Shown here: one piece after another, positions 7,098 through 17,206 of the stretch | Layout of the letters: the number at the start of each line of letters is the position of its first letter | Position numbering within the stretch: the stretch's first letter is position 1 | DNA from: Acrocarpospora macrocephala | GTDB taxonomy: Bacteria > Actinomycetota > Actinomycetes > Streptosporangiales > Streptosporangiaceae | Assembly (NCBI RefSeq): GCF_009687865.1 | Contig: NZ_BLAE01000014.1 | Span: forward strand, 35,213-99,212 | Reading direction: 5' to 3' | DNA: 64,000 nucleotides | Notes under the pieces: generated by a model | What the model saw: only the letters and a program-made list of their open reading frames with translations | Told to the model about the DNA's origin: nothing | Databases searched by the model: none | Program-made: the position numbers and the translations under genes

Positions 7098-8497
7098 GTG
7101 CGGTAGACCGCGCCGCCCGCGATGTCGTCCTTGGAGAGGCGGCGCATCAGGTAAAGGCCTTCGAGCGTGAATTCCAGGGCGGCGGCGGCGTGGCCGGGGG
7201 ATTCGTCCCCCTCGCCCATGCCGATCCGGGACATGATCTTGGCGAGGCCGTCCACCCGGCCGATCCGGCGCAGCAGTTCGGTGGCGGGCACCAGCTCGCC
7301 GGATTCGATCTGGGCGCCTTCGGAGAACTTTTCCAGCAGCGGCGCGAGCTCCAGGCCGCCCAGCGTGTTGCGGAAGGTCTCGGCGGTGGCGCGGCGGAGC
7401 AGGTGGGCCAGCACCTCGACCTCGCGGCCCTCCTCGCTGACCTCGAACTCCACCTTGCCGCGCAGCGTGTGCACGATGCCGGGCAGGTCGCAGACCCGGG
7501 TCACCGCGTTCTCCTCGCCGGTCAGCGCGGCCCGGCGGACCGCGGACGCGGCGGCGGTCTCGGTGGCCGCGATCGAGAAGCGGGCCGACACGCCCGAGCG
7601 GGTGTCCACGGCGGTCGATTCCCGGACCAGCCGGGTGAACCTGGCGATGATCTCGACCAGGTGCTCGGGCACGTCCGCGCCGATGTCGGGGATGACCTCC
7701 TGGCGGATCAGGACCAGCTCATCCTCGATCGTCTTGGGATAGTGGGTACGGACCTCCGCGCCGAACCGGTCCTTGAGCGGGGTGATGATCCGCCCCCGGT
7801 TGGTGTAGTCCTCCGGGTTGGCGCTGGCGATCAGCAGCAGGTCCAGAGGCAGCCGCAGGTTGTAGCCGCGGACCTGGATGTCCCGCTCCTCCAGCACGTT
7901 CAGCAGCGACACCTGGATGCGTTCGGCCAGGTCAGGCAGCTCGTTGACGGAGAAAACGCCCCGGTTGGTCCGGGGCACCAGGCCGTAGTGCACGGTTTCC
8001 GGGTCGCCCAGCGTGCGCCCTTCGGCGATCTTGATGGGGTCCACGTCGCCGATCAGGTCGCCCACCGAGGTGTCGGGGGTGGCCAGCTTCTCGCCGTACC
8101 GCTCGCTGCGGTGCTTCCACGCGACGCGGATCTCGTCGTCGGCCAGGCCCCGGCAGCGGGCACAGACGGGAGCGTACGGATGGTCGTTGATCTCGCACCC
8201 GGCCACCACCGGCGTCCACTCGTCGAGCAGCCCGATGACGGTGCGGATCAGGCGGGTCTTGCCCTGACCGCGCTCGCCGAGGAGCACGAGGTCGTGACCT
8301 GCGATGAGGGCGCGTTCGAGATGCGGGAGCACGGTCTCGTCAAAGCCGACGATGCCGGGGAACCGGGGCTCACCCGCGCGCAGGCGGGCCAGCAGGTTCT
8401 CCCGGATCTCGGCTTTCACCGACCGGTGGACGTGTCCACTCTCGCGCAGTTCACGCAGAGTGCTCAGTGACGGAGCAGGTGCGGGCGATTTGTGCAC
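7094..8497 (-). CDS. MoxR/magnesium-chelatase-like AAA+ ATPase
   Basis: AAA+ ATPase with Walker A GERGQGKTRL, a Walker B region in VFSVNELPDL, sensor region LLLIASANPEDYTN, and a CxxC pair (CARCRG) in an insertion resembling ChlI-like proteins. Similar proteins are often auto-annotated as sigma-54-interacting regulators, but no sigma-54 or DNA-binding domain is visible, so chaperone activity with the VWA partner is more likely. The GTG at 8497 is chosen by comparison with usual N-termini; an ATG at 8533 would add 12 basic residues. Neither has a strong ribosome site. Confidence 0.82.
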   Translation of the reverse strand: MHKSPAPAPSLSTLRELRESGHVHRSVKAEIRENLLARLRAGEPRFPGIVGFDETVLPHLERALIAGHDLVLLGERGQGKTRLIRTVIGLLDEWTPVVAGCEINDHPYAPVCARCRGLADDEIRVAWKHRSERYGEKLATPDTSVGDLIGDVDPIKIAEGRTLGDPETVHYGLVPRTNRGVFSVNELPDLAERIQVSLLNVLEERDIQVRGYNLRLPLDLLLIASANPEDYTNRGRIITPLKDRFGAEVRTHYPKTIEDELVLIRQEVIPDIGADVPEHLVEIIARFTRLVRESTAVDTRSGVSARFSIAATETAAASAVRRAALTGEENAVTRVCDLPGIVHTLRGKVEFEVSEEGREVEVLAHLLRRATAETFRNTLGGLELAPLLEKFSEGAQIESGELVPATELLRRIGRVDGLAKIMSRIGMGEGDESPGHAAAALEFTLEGLYLMRRLSKDDIAGGAVYRT

Positions 8498-8673
8498 GGG
8501 ATTGAGCCTACGTCGCGGATGCAACACCCGCATCCGATTGCGCTGCGGATCTTGACCATTCAGTGACGAATCGGGTGAGTTCCGGAACGGTGTTGTGGGG
8601 AGAATCGGGCATGAGGGCTATGAAATAGAACTACACGAGATAACGGACTTGTCCTGATGAGAGGGGGCGCGCG

Positions 8674-9849
8674 ATGGCAGTGTTGACAAGCCGGTTCGCT
8701 GACGGGCTAGCCGTCGGGCCCAACCTGGTGGAGAGCGCGGAGACCGCGATCCGGCAGGCTCTCGCAGGGCTGACCGGGCCGGCCGACCTGGTCTGTTTCT
8801 TCATCTGCGGCGAGGACGCCGAGGACGTGACGAAGGCCGGGCAGCGGGCGATGGAGCTGGCGGGCGAGGCGGCGGTGATCGGCTGCAGCGCCACCGGCGT
8901 GATCGGCGACGCCCAGGGCGTCGAGCTGTCCCCGTCGGTGAGCGCCTGGGCGGCTTCGCTGGGAGAGGCCCGGGTGACCACATTTGCCCTGGAATCACTC
9001 CGAGCCGATGACCGATTTGTGGTGATCGGGTTGCCGGAACGGGAGGTGGACGACCGGGTGGCGATCATGCTCGCCGATCCGTACACGTTCCCGACCGATG
9101 CCTTCGTGGAGCACTCCAGCGAGGTGCTGGGGAACCTGCCGCTCATCGGCGGCCTGGCCAACGGCCTGCAGGGCCGTGGTTCGGTCCGGCTGTTCGCCGA
9201 CGGCGAGGTCTACACCGAGGGCGCCATCGGCGTCATGCTGAGCGGCGCGGTGCGGGTGAGCACGGTGGTCAGCCAGGGCTGCCGCCCGATCGGCCCGACC
9301 ATGGTCGTCACCCGCGCCGAGGAGAACGTGCTGCTGGAACTCGCCGGCCAGCCCGCGCTGGCCCGGCTGGAGGACATCGTCAGCGCGCTCGACGAGGAGG
9401 ACCGCGAGCTCGTCGCCTCCGGCCTGCAGATCGGCATCGCCATGGACGAATACGCGGAACGCCACGAGCGCGGCGACTTCCTCATCCGGGGCGTGCTCGG
9501 CATCGACCCCGAGCGGGAGGCGGTCGCCATCGGCGACATCGTGCCGGTCGGCCGCACCGTACGCTTCCAGGTCAGGGACGCGGAAACCGCCGACGAGGAC
9601 CTCTACGAGCTGCTGGACGCGCACCTGGCCGAAGGGGGCCGGGTGGACGGCGCCCTGCTGTTCTCCTGCAACGGCCGGGGCTCGGCCATGTTCGGCACGC
9701 CCGATCATGACGCGCTCGCCCTGCGCGACACCCTCGGCCCGATCGGCGTCGCCGGATTCTTCGCGGCCGGCGAGGTGGGCCCGGTCGCCGGTCACAACCA
9801 CGTGCACGGTTTCACCGCCTCCGTCCTGGTCTTCTCCACCACAATCTGA
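8674..9849 (+). CDS. FIST-domain sensory protein
   Basis: A 391-residue soluble protein with FIST_N then FIST_C domains. Visible marks are the GCSATGVIG turn near residue 73, LPLIGGLANG near 155, and FSCNGRGSAMFG with GVAGFFAAGEVGPV near the C-terminus. FIST domains are proposed to bind small ligands, possibly amino acids; the signalling partner is unknown. GAGGGGG upstream of the ATG supports the start. The gene is followed after 9 bp by a ROK kinase, suggesting an operon. Confidence 0.85.
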   Translation: MAVLTSRFADGLAVGPNLVESAETAIRQALAGLTGPADLVCFFICGEDAEDVTKAGQRAMELAGEAAVIGCSATGVIGDAQGVELSPSVSAWAASLGEARVTTFALESLRADDRFVVIGLPEREVDDRVAIMLADPYTFPTDAFVEHSSEVLGNLPLIGGLANGLQGRGSVRLFADGEVYTEGAIGVMLSGAVRVSTVVSQGCRPIGPTMVVTRAEENVLLELAGQPALARLEDIVSALDEEDRELVASGLQIGIAMDEYAERHERGDFLIRGVLGIDPEREAVAIGDIVPVGRTVRFQVRDAETADEDLYELLDAHLAEGGRVDGALLFSCNGRGSAMFGTPDHDALALRDTLGPIGVAGFFAAGEVGPVAGHNHVHGFTASVLVFSTTI

Positions 9850-9858
9850 GGGAGCTCC

Positions 9859-10824
9859 GTGATGGTCGTGCTGGCGGTCGACATCGGCGGGACCAAACTC
9901 GCGGTCGGCCTGGTGGACACCGACGGCGAGCTGGTGCTCTCGGAGCGGGTCCCGACCCCGCCCGGCGGCGACGCCGACGACTTATGGAAGGCCCTGGCCG
10001 GGCTGGCCGAGAGCGTCGCCGAGCGGGCGGCAGGCGAGCTGATCGGCGTCGGCATCGGCGTCGGAGGGCCGATGGCCTGGCCGGAAGGCGTGGTCTCCCC
10101 GCTCAACATGCCCGGCTGGCGCGACTTCCCGCTGGTCGCCCGCCTGTCGGAACGTTTCCCCGGCATCCCGGTGCGGATCCACAACGACGCCGTGGCCTTC
10201 GCGGTGGCGGAACACTGGCGCGGCGCCGGTCACGGCAGCGACAACATGCTCGGCATGGTCGTCTCCACCGGCGTCGGCGGCGGCCTAATCCTGGGCGGCC
10301 ACCTGATCGACGGCGGCACCGGCAACGCCGGGCACATCGGCCACATCATCGTCGAACCGGACGGGCCCGCCTGCGGCTGCGGCGGCCGGGGCTGCCTGGA
10401 GGCGGTCGCGCGCGGTCCCGCGCTGGCGAGCTGGGCCCTGGCGCAGGGCTGGCAGCCCGGAGGACGCCCCTCGCTGGAACCGCTCTACCTGGAGGCCGCC
10501 GCCGCCTCGGCCCGCCAGCTGGCCTTCGACGCCGCAGCCGGGGACCCGATCGCGCTGGCCGCGATGCGCAGGGCCGGGCGGGCGATCGGGCTCGCGCTGG
10601 CCTCGGCCACCCACCTCTGCGACCTCGACCTGGTCACCATCGGCGGCGGCCTCTCCCAGGCAGGCAAACTGATCTTCGACCCGCTGGAGGAGAGCCTGCG
10701 CGCCCACGCCCGGATGGACTTCGCCCAGCGCGTCCGGGTCCTGCCCGCCGCGCTCGGCCAGGACGCCGGCCTCATCGGCGCCGCCGCGCTCATCCTGCGG
10801 AGCGACCGCTATTGGGCAGGCTGA
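9859..10824 (+). CDS. ROK-family sugar kinase (glucokinase-like)
   Basis: ATP-dependent sugar kinase of the ROK family, 321 residues. The N-terminal phosphate loop is VLAVDIGGTKLAVGL, the catalytic region contains HNDAVAFAVAEHW, and the ROK zinc site CGCGGRGCLEA is complete. The second nucleotide motif is TIGGGLSQAG. No N-terminal helix-turn-helix is present, so it is an enzyme rather than a repressor. The start is GTG 9859 (GGGAG at 9850-9854) or the adjacent ATG 9862. Glucose is the most likely substrate, but N-acetylmannosamine or other hexoses cannot be ruled out. Confidence 0.87.
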   Translation: MMVVLAVDIGGTKLAVGLVDTDGELVLSERVPTPPGGDADDLWKALAGLAESVAERAAGELIGVGIGVGGPMAWPEGVVSPLNMPGWRDFPLVARLSERFPGIPVRIHNDAVAFAVAEHWRGAGHGSDNMLGMVVSTGVGGGLILGGHLIDGGTGNAGHIGHIIVEPDGPACGCGGRGCLEAVARGPALASWALAQGWQPGGRPSLEPLYLEAAAASARQLAFDAAAGDPIALAAMRRAGRAIGLALASATHLCDLDLVTIGGGLSQAGKLIFDPLEESLRAHARMDFAQRVRVLPAALGQDAGLIGAAALILRSDRYWAG

Positions 10825-10848
10825 ATCTCACCCTGCGAAGATGACGCC

Positions 10849-12063
10849 ATGGACGTTCCTCAGGTGACGTACGACGATGTCGTCGCCGCACGCAAGCTGC
10901 TGACCGACGTGGTCGTGCAAACGCCGGTCATCCACTCCCGGGTGCTGTCCGAGATCGTCGGCGGCCCGGTGCACCTCAAATGCGAGAACCTCCAGCGGGC
11001 CGGCTCGTTCAAGGTCCGTGGCGCGTACGTCAGGATCGCCCGCCTGAGCGACGAGGAACGGGCGCGCGGCGTGGTCGCGGCGAGCGCGGGCAATCACGCC
11101 CAGGGTGTGGCGTTCGGCTCGGGCCTGCTGGGCGCCAAGTCCACGGTCTACATGCCGGAGGGCGCGCCGCTGCCCAAGGTCGAGGCCACCCGCGGCTACG
11201 GCGCTGAAGTGATCTTCGCGGGCCACACGGTCGACATGGCCCTGCAGGAGGCCAAGAAGCACGCGGCCGAGACCGGCGCGATCTTCATCCATCCCTTCGA
11301 CCACCCGGACGTGATCGCCGGTCAGGGCACGGTCGGCCTGGAGATCCTGGAGCAGCTGCCGGAGACCGGCACGATCGTGCTGGCCATCGGCGGCGGCGGG
11401 CTTGCGGCCGGGGTCGCGCTGGCGGTCAAGCAGCTCCGGCCGGGGGTGCGGATCGTCGGCGTGCAGGCCGAACGCGCGGCCGCCTACCCGGAGTCGCTGG
11501 CCGCCGGGCATCCGGTCATGGTCGAACCGGCCACCACGATGGCGGACGGCATCGCGGTCGGCCGCCCCGGCGAGCTGCCGTTCGAGCTGATCCACTACCT
11601 GGTGGACCAGGTGGTCACCGTGTCGGAGGAATCGCTGTCGCGGGCGCTGCTGCTCTGCCTGGAGCGGGCGAAGCTGGTGGTGGAGCCCGCCGGGGTCGCC
11701 GGGGTGGCCGCGCTGCTCGACCAGCCGCACGCGTTCGACGCGCCGGTGGTGGCGGTGCTGTCGGGCGGCAACATCGACCCGCTGCTGCTGGCCAAGCTGC
11801 TGCGGCATGGTCTGGCGGCGGCCGGGCGGTATCTGGCGTTCCGGATCCGGCTGCAGGATCGGCCGGGGGCACTGGCGGCCCTGCTCGGGCGGCTGGCCGA
11901 GTTGCGGGCCAACGTGCTGGAGATCGTGCACGAGCGGGTAGGGGCGCGGCTGCACCTGGATGAGGCCGAGGTGCTGCTGCAGCTGGAGACCCGGGGGCCG
12001 GCGCACTGCGACGAGGTGCTGGGAGCGCTCCGCCGGGAGGGTTACAAGCTCATCTTCTCCTAA
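10849..12063 (+). CDS. ilvA: Threonine ammonia-lyase (threonine dehydratase)
   Basis: PLP enzyme converting threonine to 2-oxobutyrate and ammonia, the first step to isoleucine. K55 in AGSFKVRGA is the Schiff-base lysine, SAGNHAQGVAFG is the substrate loop, and AIGGGGLAAG is the phosphate-binding glycine loop. A single ACT-like domain follows at about residues 325-404 (RYLAFRIRLQDRPGALAALL), so the enzyme is of the short, one-ACT type common in actinomycetes. Whether it is feedback-inhibited by isoleucine or is a catabolic form cannot be decided from sequence. Confidence 0.9.
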   Translation: MDVPQVTYDDVVAARKLLTDVVVQTPVIHSRVLSEIVGGPVHLKCENLQRAGSFKVRGAYVRIARLSDEERARGVVAASAGNHAQGVAFGSGLLGAKSTVYMPEGAPLPKVEATRGYGAEVIFAGHTVDMALQEAKKHAAETGAIFIHPFDHPDVIAGQGTVGLEILEQLPETGTIVLAIGGGGLAAGVALAVKQLRPGVRIVGVQAERAAAYPESLAAGHPVMVEPATTMADGIAVGRPGELPFELIHYLVDQVVTVSEESLSRALLLCLERAKLVVEPAGVAGVAALLDQPHAFDAPVVAVLSGGNIDPLLLAKLLRHGLAAAGRYLAFRIRLQDRPGALAALLGRLAELRANVLEIVHERVGARLHLDEAEVLLQLETRGPAHCDEVLGALRREGYKLIFS

Positions 12064-12129
12064 AGCTTCCAGGGGTCGTACGGGCCGAGGGGAGAAAACG
12101 GGCATCAACCACGTCAATGGGGGTGAAAC

Positions 12130-13092
12130 GTGGTTGAAACCATGATTAGCGCTGAAGGCCTTGCAAAGCACTATGGCAAGGTCAAAGCGCTTAATGGGGT
12201 GGACCTTGAGGTTCCCCGCGGCAGCGTGCTGGCCCTGCTCGGTCCCAACGGGGCAGGGAAGACCACCGCCGTACGGATCCTGGCGACCCTGCTCCGCCCC
12301 GACGCCGGGCGCGCCACCATCGCGGGCATCGACGTGCTGGCCCGGCCGGACGAGATCCGCAAGGTGATCGGGCTGACCGGGCAGTACGCGGCCGTGGACG
12401 AATATCTGACCGGGCGCGAGAACCTCGTCATGTTCGCGCGGCTCTACCACATGGATCAGCAGACGGCCCGGGACAGGGCCGCCGAGCTGCTCGAACAGTT
12501 CGGATTGGCGGACGCGGCCGACCGGCAGACCAGGACGTATTCCGGGGGGATGCGGCGGCGGCTGGATCTGGCGGCGTCGCTCGTGGCCAAACCCAAGGTC
12601 ATCTTTCTGGACGAGCCGACCACGGGGCTGGATCCGCGCAGCAGGAACGGCATGTGGGACGTGATCAGGGAGCTGGTCCACGATGGCGCGACGTTGCTGC
12701 TGACCACGCAGTATCTGGAGGAGGCGGACGCGCTCGCCGACAACATCATGATCATCGATCACGGTCTGGTGATCGCGCGGGGGACGGCGGACCAGCTCAA
12801 GGACCGCCTCGGCGGGGAGCGTATCCAGGTCGCGGTGAAGGATCGGTCCCGGCTACCCGAACTGAAGGCGATCGCGTCCAACGTCGGCTGTGGCCTGCCC
12901 GAAGTGGATCTCGAGAGCCACAGCGTCACCGTCGAGGTGCGCGACGGGGCGGCGTCGCTGGTGGAGTTCGTGCGCCGGCTGGACGCCAAGGGCATCGAGC
13001 CAAGCGACGTGGAACTGCGCCGCCCCACCCTGGACGAGGTCTTCCTGGCCCTGACCGGCCACCGCACCGAGAGCGTGATCCGCGATGGCTAA
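12130..13092 (+). CDS. ABC transporter ATPase, DrrA (drug resistance) type
   Basis: Cytoplasmic ATPase of a two-component exporter. Walker A is GPNGAGKTT (residues 38-46), the Q-loop region is GLTGQYAAVDEYLTG, the signature is YSGGMRRRLD, Walker B is VIFLDEPTTGLD and the switch region is TTQYLEEAD. The C-terminal extension with RRPTLDEVFLALTG is typical of DrrA homologues. A GTG at 12130 follows a G-rich ribosome site; an ATG lies 12 bases later. It overlaps the permease gene by 8 bp. The exported compound is unknown. Confidence 0.9.
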   Translation: MVETMISAEGLAKHYGKVKALNGVDLEVPRGSVLALLGPNGAGKTTAVRILATLLRPDAGRATIAGIDVLARPDEIRKVIGLTGQYAAVDEYLTGRENLVMFARLYHMDQQTARDRAAELLEQFGLADAADRQTRTYSGGMRRRLDLAASLVAKPKVIFLDEPTTGLDPRSRNGMWDVIRELVHDGATLLLTTQYLEEADALADNIMIIDHGLVIARGTADQLKDRLGGERIQVAVKDRSRLPELKAIASNVGCGLPEVDLESHSVTVEVRDGAASLVEFVRRLDAKGIEPSDVELRRPTLDEVFLALTGHRTESVIRDG

Positions 13093-13888
13093 ATGGTCCG
13101 AGATGGCGCAGCCGTTCGGGGCGGCTCGCTGGACTGTCGCCGACAGTTTGGTGATCACGCGGCGGTATCTGACGCACATCCCGCGCATCCCGGAACTGGT
13201 GTTCTTCACGATCGTGCAGCCGATCATCTTCATCCTGCTGTTCTCGATCGTGTTCGGCAACGCGATCCGGGTGCCCGGCGGCGACTACATCAACTTCCTG
13301 CTGCCCGGCATCTACGTGCAGACCATGGCCTTCGCCACCACGAGCACCTGCGTCGGGCTCGCCGAGGACCTGCACAAGGGCCTGGTGGATCGGTTCCGGG
13401 CGCTGCCGATGGCCAGGTCCGCGGTGCTGGTCGGGCGGCTGCTGTCGGACACGGTGAAGAACGCGCTGATCCTGGCCATCATGATCGTGGTCGGCTACAT
13501 CGTCGGGTTCCGGATCACCAACGGGTTCTTCCCCGCGCTGGCCGGGATCCTGCTGCTGCTCCTGTTCGCCTTCACCTTCGCCACCATCGGCGCCTGGATC
13601 GGCCTCTCGATGAAATCCGTGGAGGCCGCGAACATGGCCGGCATGGTGTGGATCTTCCCGCTCACCTTCGTCAGCAGCGCGTTCGTGCCGGTCGACTCGA
13701 TGCCGTCGTGGATCCGGCCGTTCGCCCACAACCAGCCGGTCACCGTGACCGTGGACGCGCTGCGCGCCCTGTTCCACGGCGGCCCGACCCTGTCACCCCT
13801 GATCCAGTCGCTGGTCTGGTGCGTGCTCGTCACGGCGATCTGCCTGACCGGCGCGATCACCACCTACACGAGGGTGTCATCCCACTGA
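13085..13888 (+). CDS. ABC-2 type permease, DrrB type
   Basis: A 267-residue membrane protein with six predicted spans, starting with LVFFTIVQPIIFILLFSIVFG, and the conserved GLAEDLHKGLVDRFRALPMARSAVL loop characteristic of ABC-2 drug exporters. The FVPVDSMPSWIRPFAHNQPVT motif near the last span is typical of DrrB. It is translationally coupled to the ATPase. Its end overlaps the convergent M1 peptidase gene by 12 bp. Confidence 0.9.
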   Translation: MAKWSEMAQPFGAARWTVADSLVITRRYLTHIPRIPELVFFTIVQPIIFILLFSIVFGNAIRVPGGDYINFLLPGIYVQTMAFATTSTCVGLAEDLHKGLVDRFRALPMARSAVLVGRLLSDTVKNALILAIMIVVGYIVGFRITNGFFPALAGILLLLLFAFTFATIGAWIGLSMKSVEAANMAGMVWIFPLTFVSSAFVPVDSMPSWIRPFAHNQPVTVTVDALRALFHGGPTLSPLIQSLVWCVLVTAICLTGAITTYTRVSSH

Positions 13889-15328
13889 GGCGGGCTTGGC
13901 CGGCTTGAACAGCCAGGCGTCGAAGAGGTCGTCCAGCTGCTCGCCCGAGATCTTCTCGGCCATGTCGATGAACTGCTCGGTGGTGACGTTGCCGTAGCGG
14001 TGGTCGGCCGTCCACTTCTTGAGCAGCGGGAAGAACTTCGTGTCGCCGATCTCGGTGCGCAGCGCGTGCAGCGCCATGCCGCCCCGGACGTAGACCGAGG
14101 CGTTGAACAGGTCGTTGGGGCGGGTCACGCCGGGCGGATATTTCCAGATCTCGTCGGTGGCGCTGGCGTAAGCGTCCTCGAACGACTGCTGGGCGGTCCC
14201 GTTGCCGCGGTGCTCGCTCCACAGCCACTCGGCGTAGGTGGCGAAGCCCTCGTTGAGCCAGAGGTCCTTCCAGCGGTTGATGCTCAGGCTGTTGCCGAAC
14301 CACTGGTGGGCCAGCTCATGCGCGATGATGCCCTCGTCCGGCTCGAAACCGCCGTAGATCGGCTTGGTCTGGTTCTCCAGCGCGTAACCGGCCGCGAAGT
14401 CGTCCACCACGCCGCCGGTGGACTTGAACGGGTAGGGCCCGAACACGGTCGTCCAGTAGTCGGTGATCCTGGCGGACTGGTCATACAGGCTGTTCAGGCT
14501 CTTGCTGAAGCGGGGGTCGGTGGCGGCGTAGACCGGGATGCCGCCCGGCGAGTCGCCGGTGCGGACCTGGAACTTGCCGGTGGTCATGGTGGCCAGGTAG
14601 GTCACCATGGGGTTGGACTCGCGCCACACGAACGTGGTCTTGCCGTCCTTGGTCTGGGGCGTTCCGGCCAGCTCGCCGTTGGCGATCGCGGTCACGCCCT
14701 CGGGAACGGTCAGGGTGAAGTCGAAGGTGGCCTTGTCGGAGGGATGGTCGTTACTGGGGAACCAGGTCTTCGCGCCGTTGGGCTCGCACGTCACGAACGC
14801 GCCGTCCGCGGTGGGGATGAAGCCGTAGGAGCCCAGGTTCGAGGAGTTCTGCACCGGGTCGGGCGTGCCCGCGTAGGCGACCGCGACCTTGAACGCGGCG
14901 CCGTCCCGGAGATCGGAGAAGATCGTCAGCTCATCCCCGTGCCGCTCGAACTGGGCGGGTCGCCCGTTGACGGTCACCGCGCTCACGGTGAACCCGTGCA
15001 GATCCAGGTTGAACTGCGACAGCTCCTGCGTGGCCTTCGCATCGATGGTCGCCGAGCCGCCCAGGTGTTTGCTCCGCGGTTCGTAGGCCAGCGCCAGCGC
15101 GTAGTGGGTGACGTCATACCCGCCGTTCCCGTCCCCGGGAAAGTAGGGATCCCCGATCCCGGTCGTCCCCGCGGTCGCGGCCGACACCGACCGCGCCGCG
15201 GCCGGTGGGTTGGACGCGATCGGCGCCTCCCTGCCCGCGGCGTTGTCGGCGCCCGTGGCGCTGTTCGACGCCGAGCAGGCGACCGTAAGGCCAGCCGCGA
15301 GCAAGCTGACCACCTTGCGTCCACGCAT
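13877..15328 (-). CDS. Secreted M1-family zinc metallopeptidase (lipoprotein)
   Basis: Gluzincin aminopeptidase with the zinc motif HELAHQWFG and the downstream Glu in NEGFATYAEWLW. The N-terminus RGRKVVSLLAAGLTVACS is a lipoprotein-like signal with the candidate lipid Cys at residue 18. At 483 residues it contains the N-terminal beta-saddle (GGYDVTHYALALAYEP) and catalytic domains but not the large C-terminal helical domain of PepN, as in other actinobacterial short M1 enzymes. It likely trims peptides at the cell surface. Confidence 0.87.
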   Translation of the reverse strand: MRGRKVVSLLAAGLTVACSASNSATGADNAAGREAPIASNPPAAARSVSAATAGTTGIGDPYFPGDGNGGYDVTHYALALAYEPRSKHLGGSATIDAKATQELSQFNLDLHGFTVSAVTVNGRPAQFERHGDELTIFSDLRDGAAFKVAVAYAGTPDPVQNSSNLGSYGFIPTADGAFVTCEPNGAKTWFPSNDHPSDKATFDFTLTVPEGVTAIANGELAGTPQTKDGKTTFVWRESNPMVTYLATMTTGKFQVRTGDSPGGIPVYAATDPRFSKSLNSLYDQSARITDYWTTVFGPYPFKSTGGVVDDFAAGYALENQTKPIYGGFEPDEGIIAHELAHQWFGNSLSINRWKDLWLNEGFATYAEWLWSEHRGNGTAQQSFEDAYASATDEIWKYPPGVTRPNDLFNASVYVRGGMALHALRTEIGDTKFFPLLKKWTADHRYGNVTTEQFIDMAEKISGEQLDDLFDAWLFKPAKPASVG

Positions 15329-15459
15329 GTGTGACGTGCCCCCTCCGCACCCGATCCCTGACGAGCAACCCTACGCGAGGAGAACGACAGGTTCAGGCGG
15401 CGGCGACGGAGGTTTGCAGGGCCTTGTCGGGCCATGCGGCTTTCGCGGGGCGAAAAGAT

Positions 15460-16593
<1,134 letters not shown>

Positions 16594-16650
16594 TCACCGA
16601 AAATAGTGGACAATATGCTCAGGAAAAGCGGCGATCATCGGAGCATTATT

Positions 16651-17118
16651 GTGACCGTTGACCAGTTGGATGTCCGGCTTGTCGCGTTACTGGAGGAAGA
16701 GCCGCGCATCGGCGTGCTGGAATGTTCGCGGCGGCTCAACGTGGCGCGCGGGACCGTGCAGGCCCGGCTCGACCGCCTCGCCGCCCGCGGCGTGATCATC
16801 GGGTACGGCCCGCAGATCGATCCGGCCGCGCTCGGTTTCGATGTGACGGCGTTCGTGACGTTGCAGATCCGGCAGGTCAGCGGGCATGATCCAGTGGCGG
16901 ACCGGCTGGCTCTGATCCCCGAGGTGCTGGAGGTGCACACGATCACCGGCGGGCATGACATGCTCTGCCGGGTCGTCGCGCGCAGCAACGCCGACCTGCA
17001 GCGGGTGATCGACCAGATCGTGGACGTGCACGGGGTGGTCAGGACCGAGTCCGTGATCGCGTTGGACACCCCGGTGCCGTACCGAACCCTGCCTTTGGTC
17101 AAGGCCGCGCAACGGTAG
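16651..17118 (+). CDS. Lrp/AsnC-family regulator, likely of hppD
   Basis: The helix-turn-helix is VTVDQLDVRLVALLEEEP, ECSRRLNVARGTVQARLDRL; the C-terminal RAM/ligand domain follows (FVTLQIRQVSG, VHTITGGHDMLCRVVARS). GGAG precedes GTG 16651 by 7 bases, the best ribosome site; an in-frame ATG at 16615 is possible. Position opposite hppD suggests control of tyrosine catabolism, sensing an aromatic amino acid or pathway intermediate. At 155 residues it is of normal length. Confidence 0.87.
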   Translation: MTVDQLDVRLVALLEEEPRIGVLECSRRLNVARGTVQARLDRLAARGVIIGYGPQIDPAALGFDVTAFVTLQIRQVSGHDPVADRLALIPEVLEVHTITGGHDMLCRVVARSNADLQRVIDQIVDVHGVVRTESVIALDTPVPYRTLPLVKAAQR

Positions 17119-17206
17119 TGGACGATAGCCGCAAGGTAGCTGCAATGTCCCAAGCATCGTTATCTATCGTCTACCGTGAACGCCTGCGAGAGGTCTGGGG
17201 GATCGC

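Noticed and set aside
7094-8497. Sigma-54-dependent activator annotation for the AAA+ gene
   Set aside because: No GAFTGA loop or DNA-binding domain; pairing with a VWA protein fits MoxR-type chaperones.
10828-12762. 644-residue open frame on the minus strand over ilvA and the ABC ATPase gene
   Set aside because: It lies opposite two clear enzymes, is rich in Arg/Gln/His/Pro as antisense high-GC frames are, and has no domain or ribosome site.
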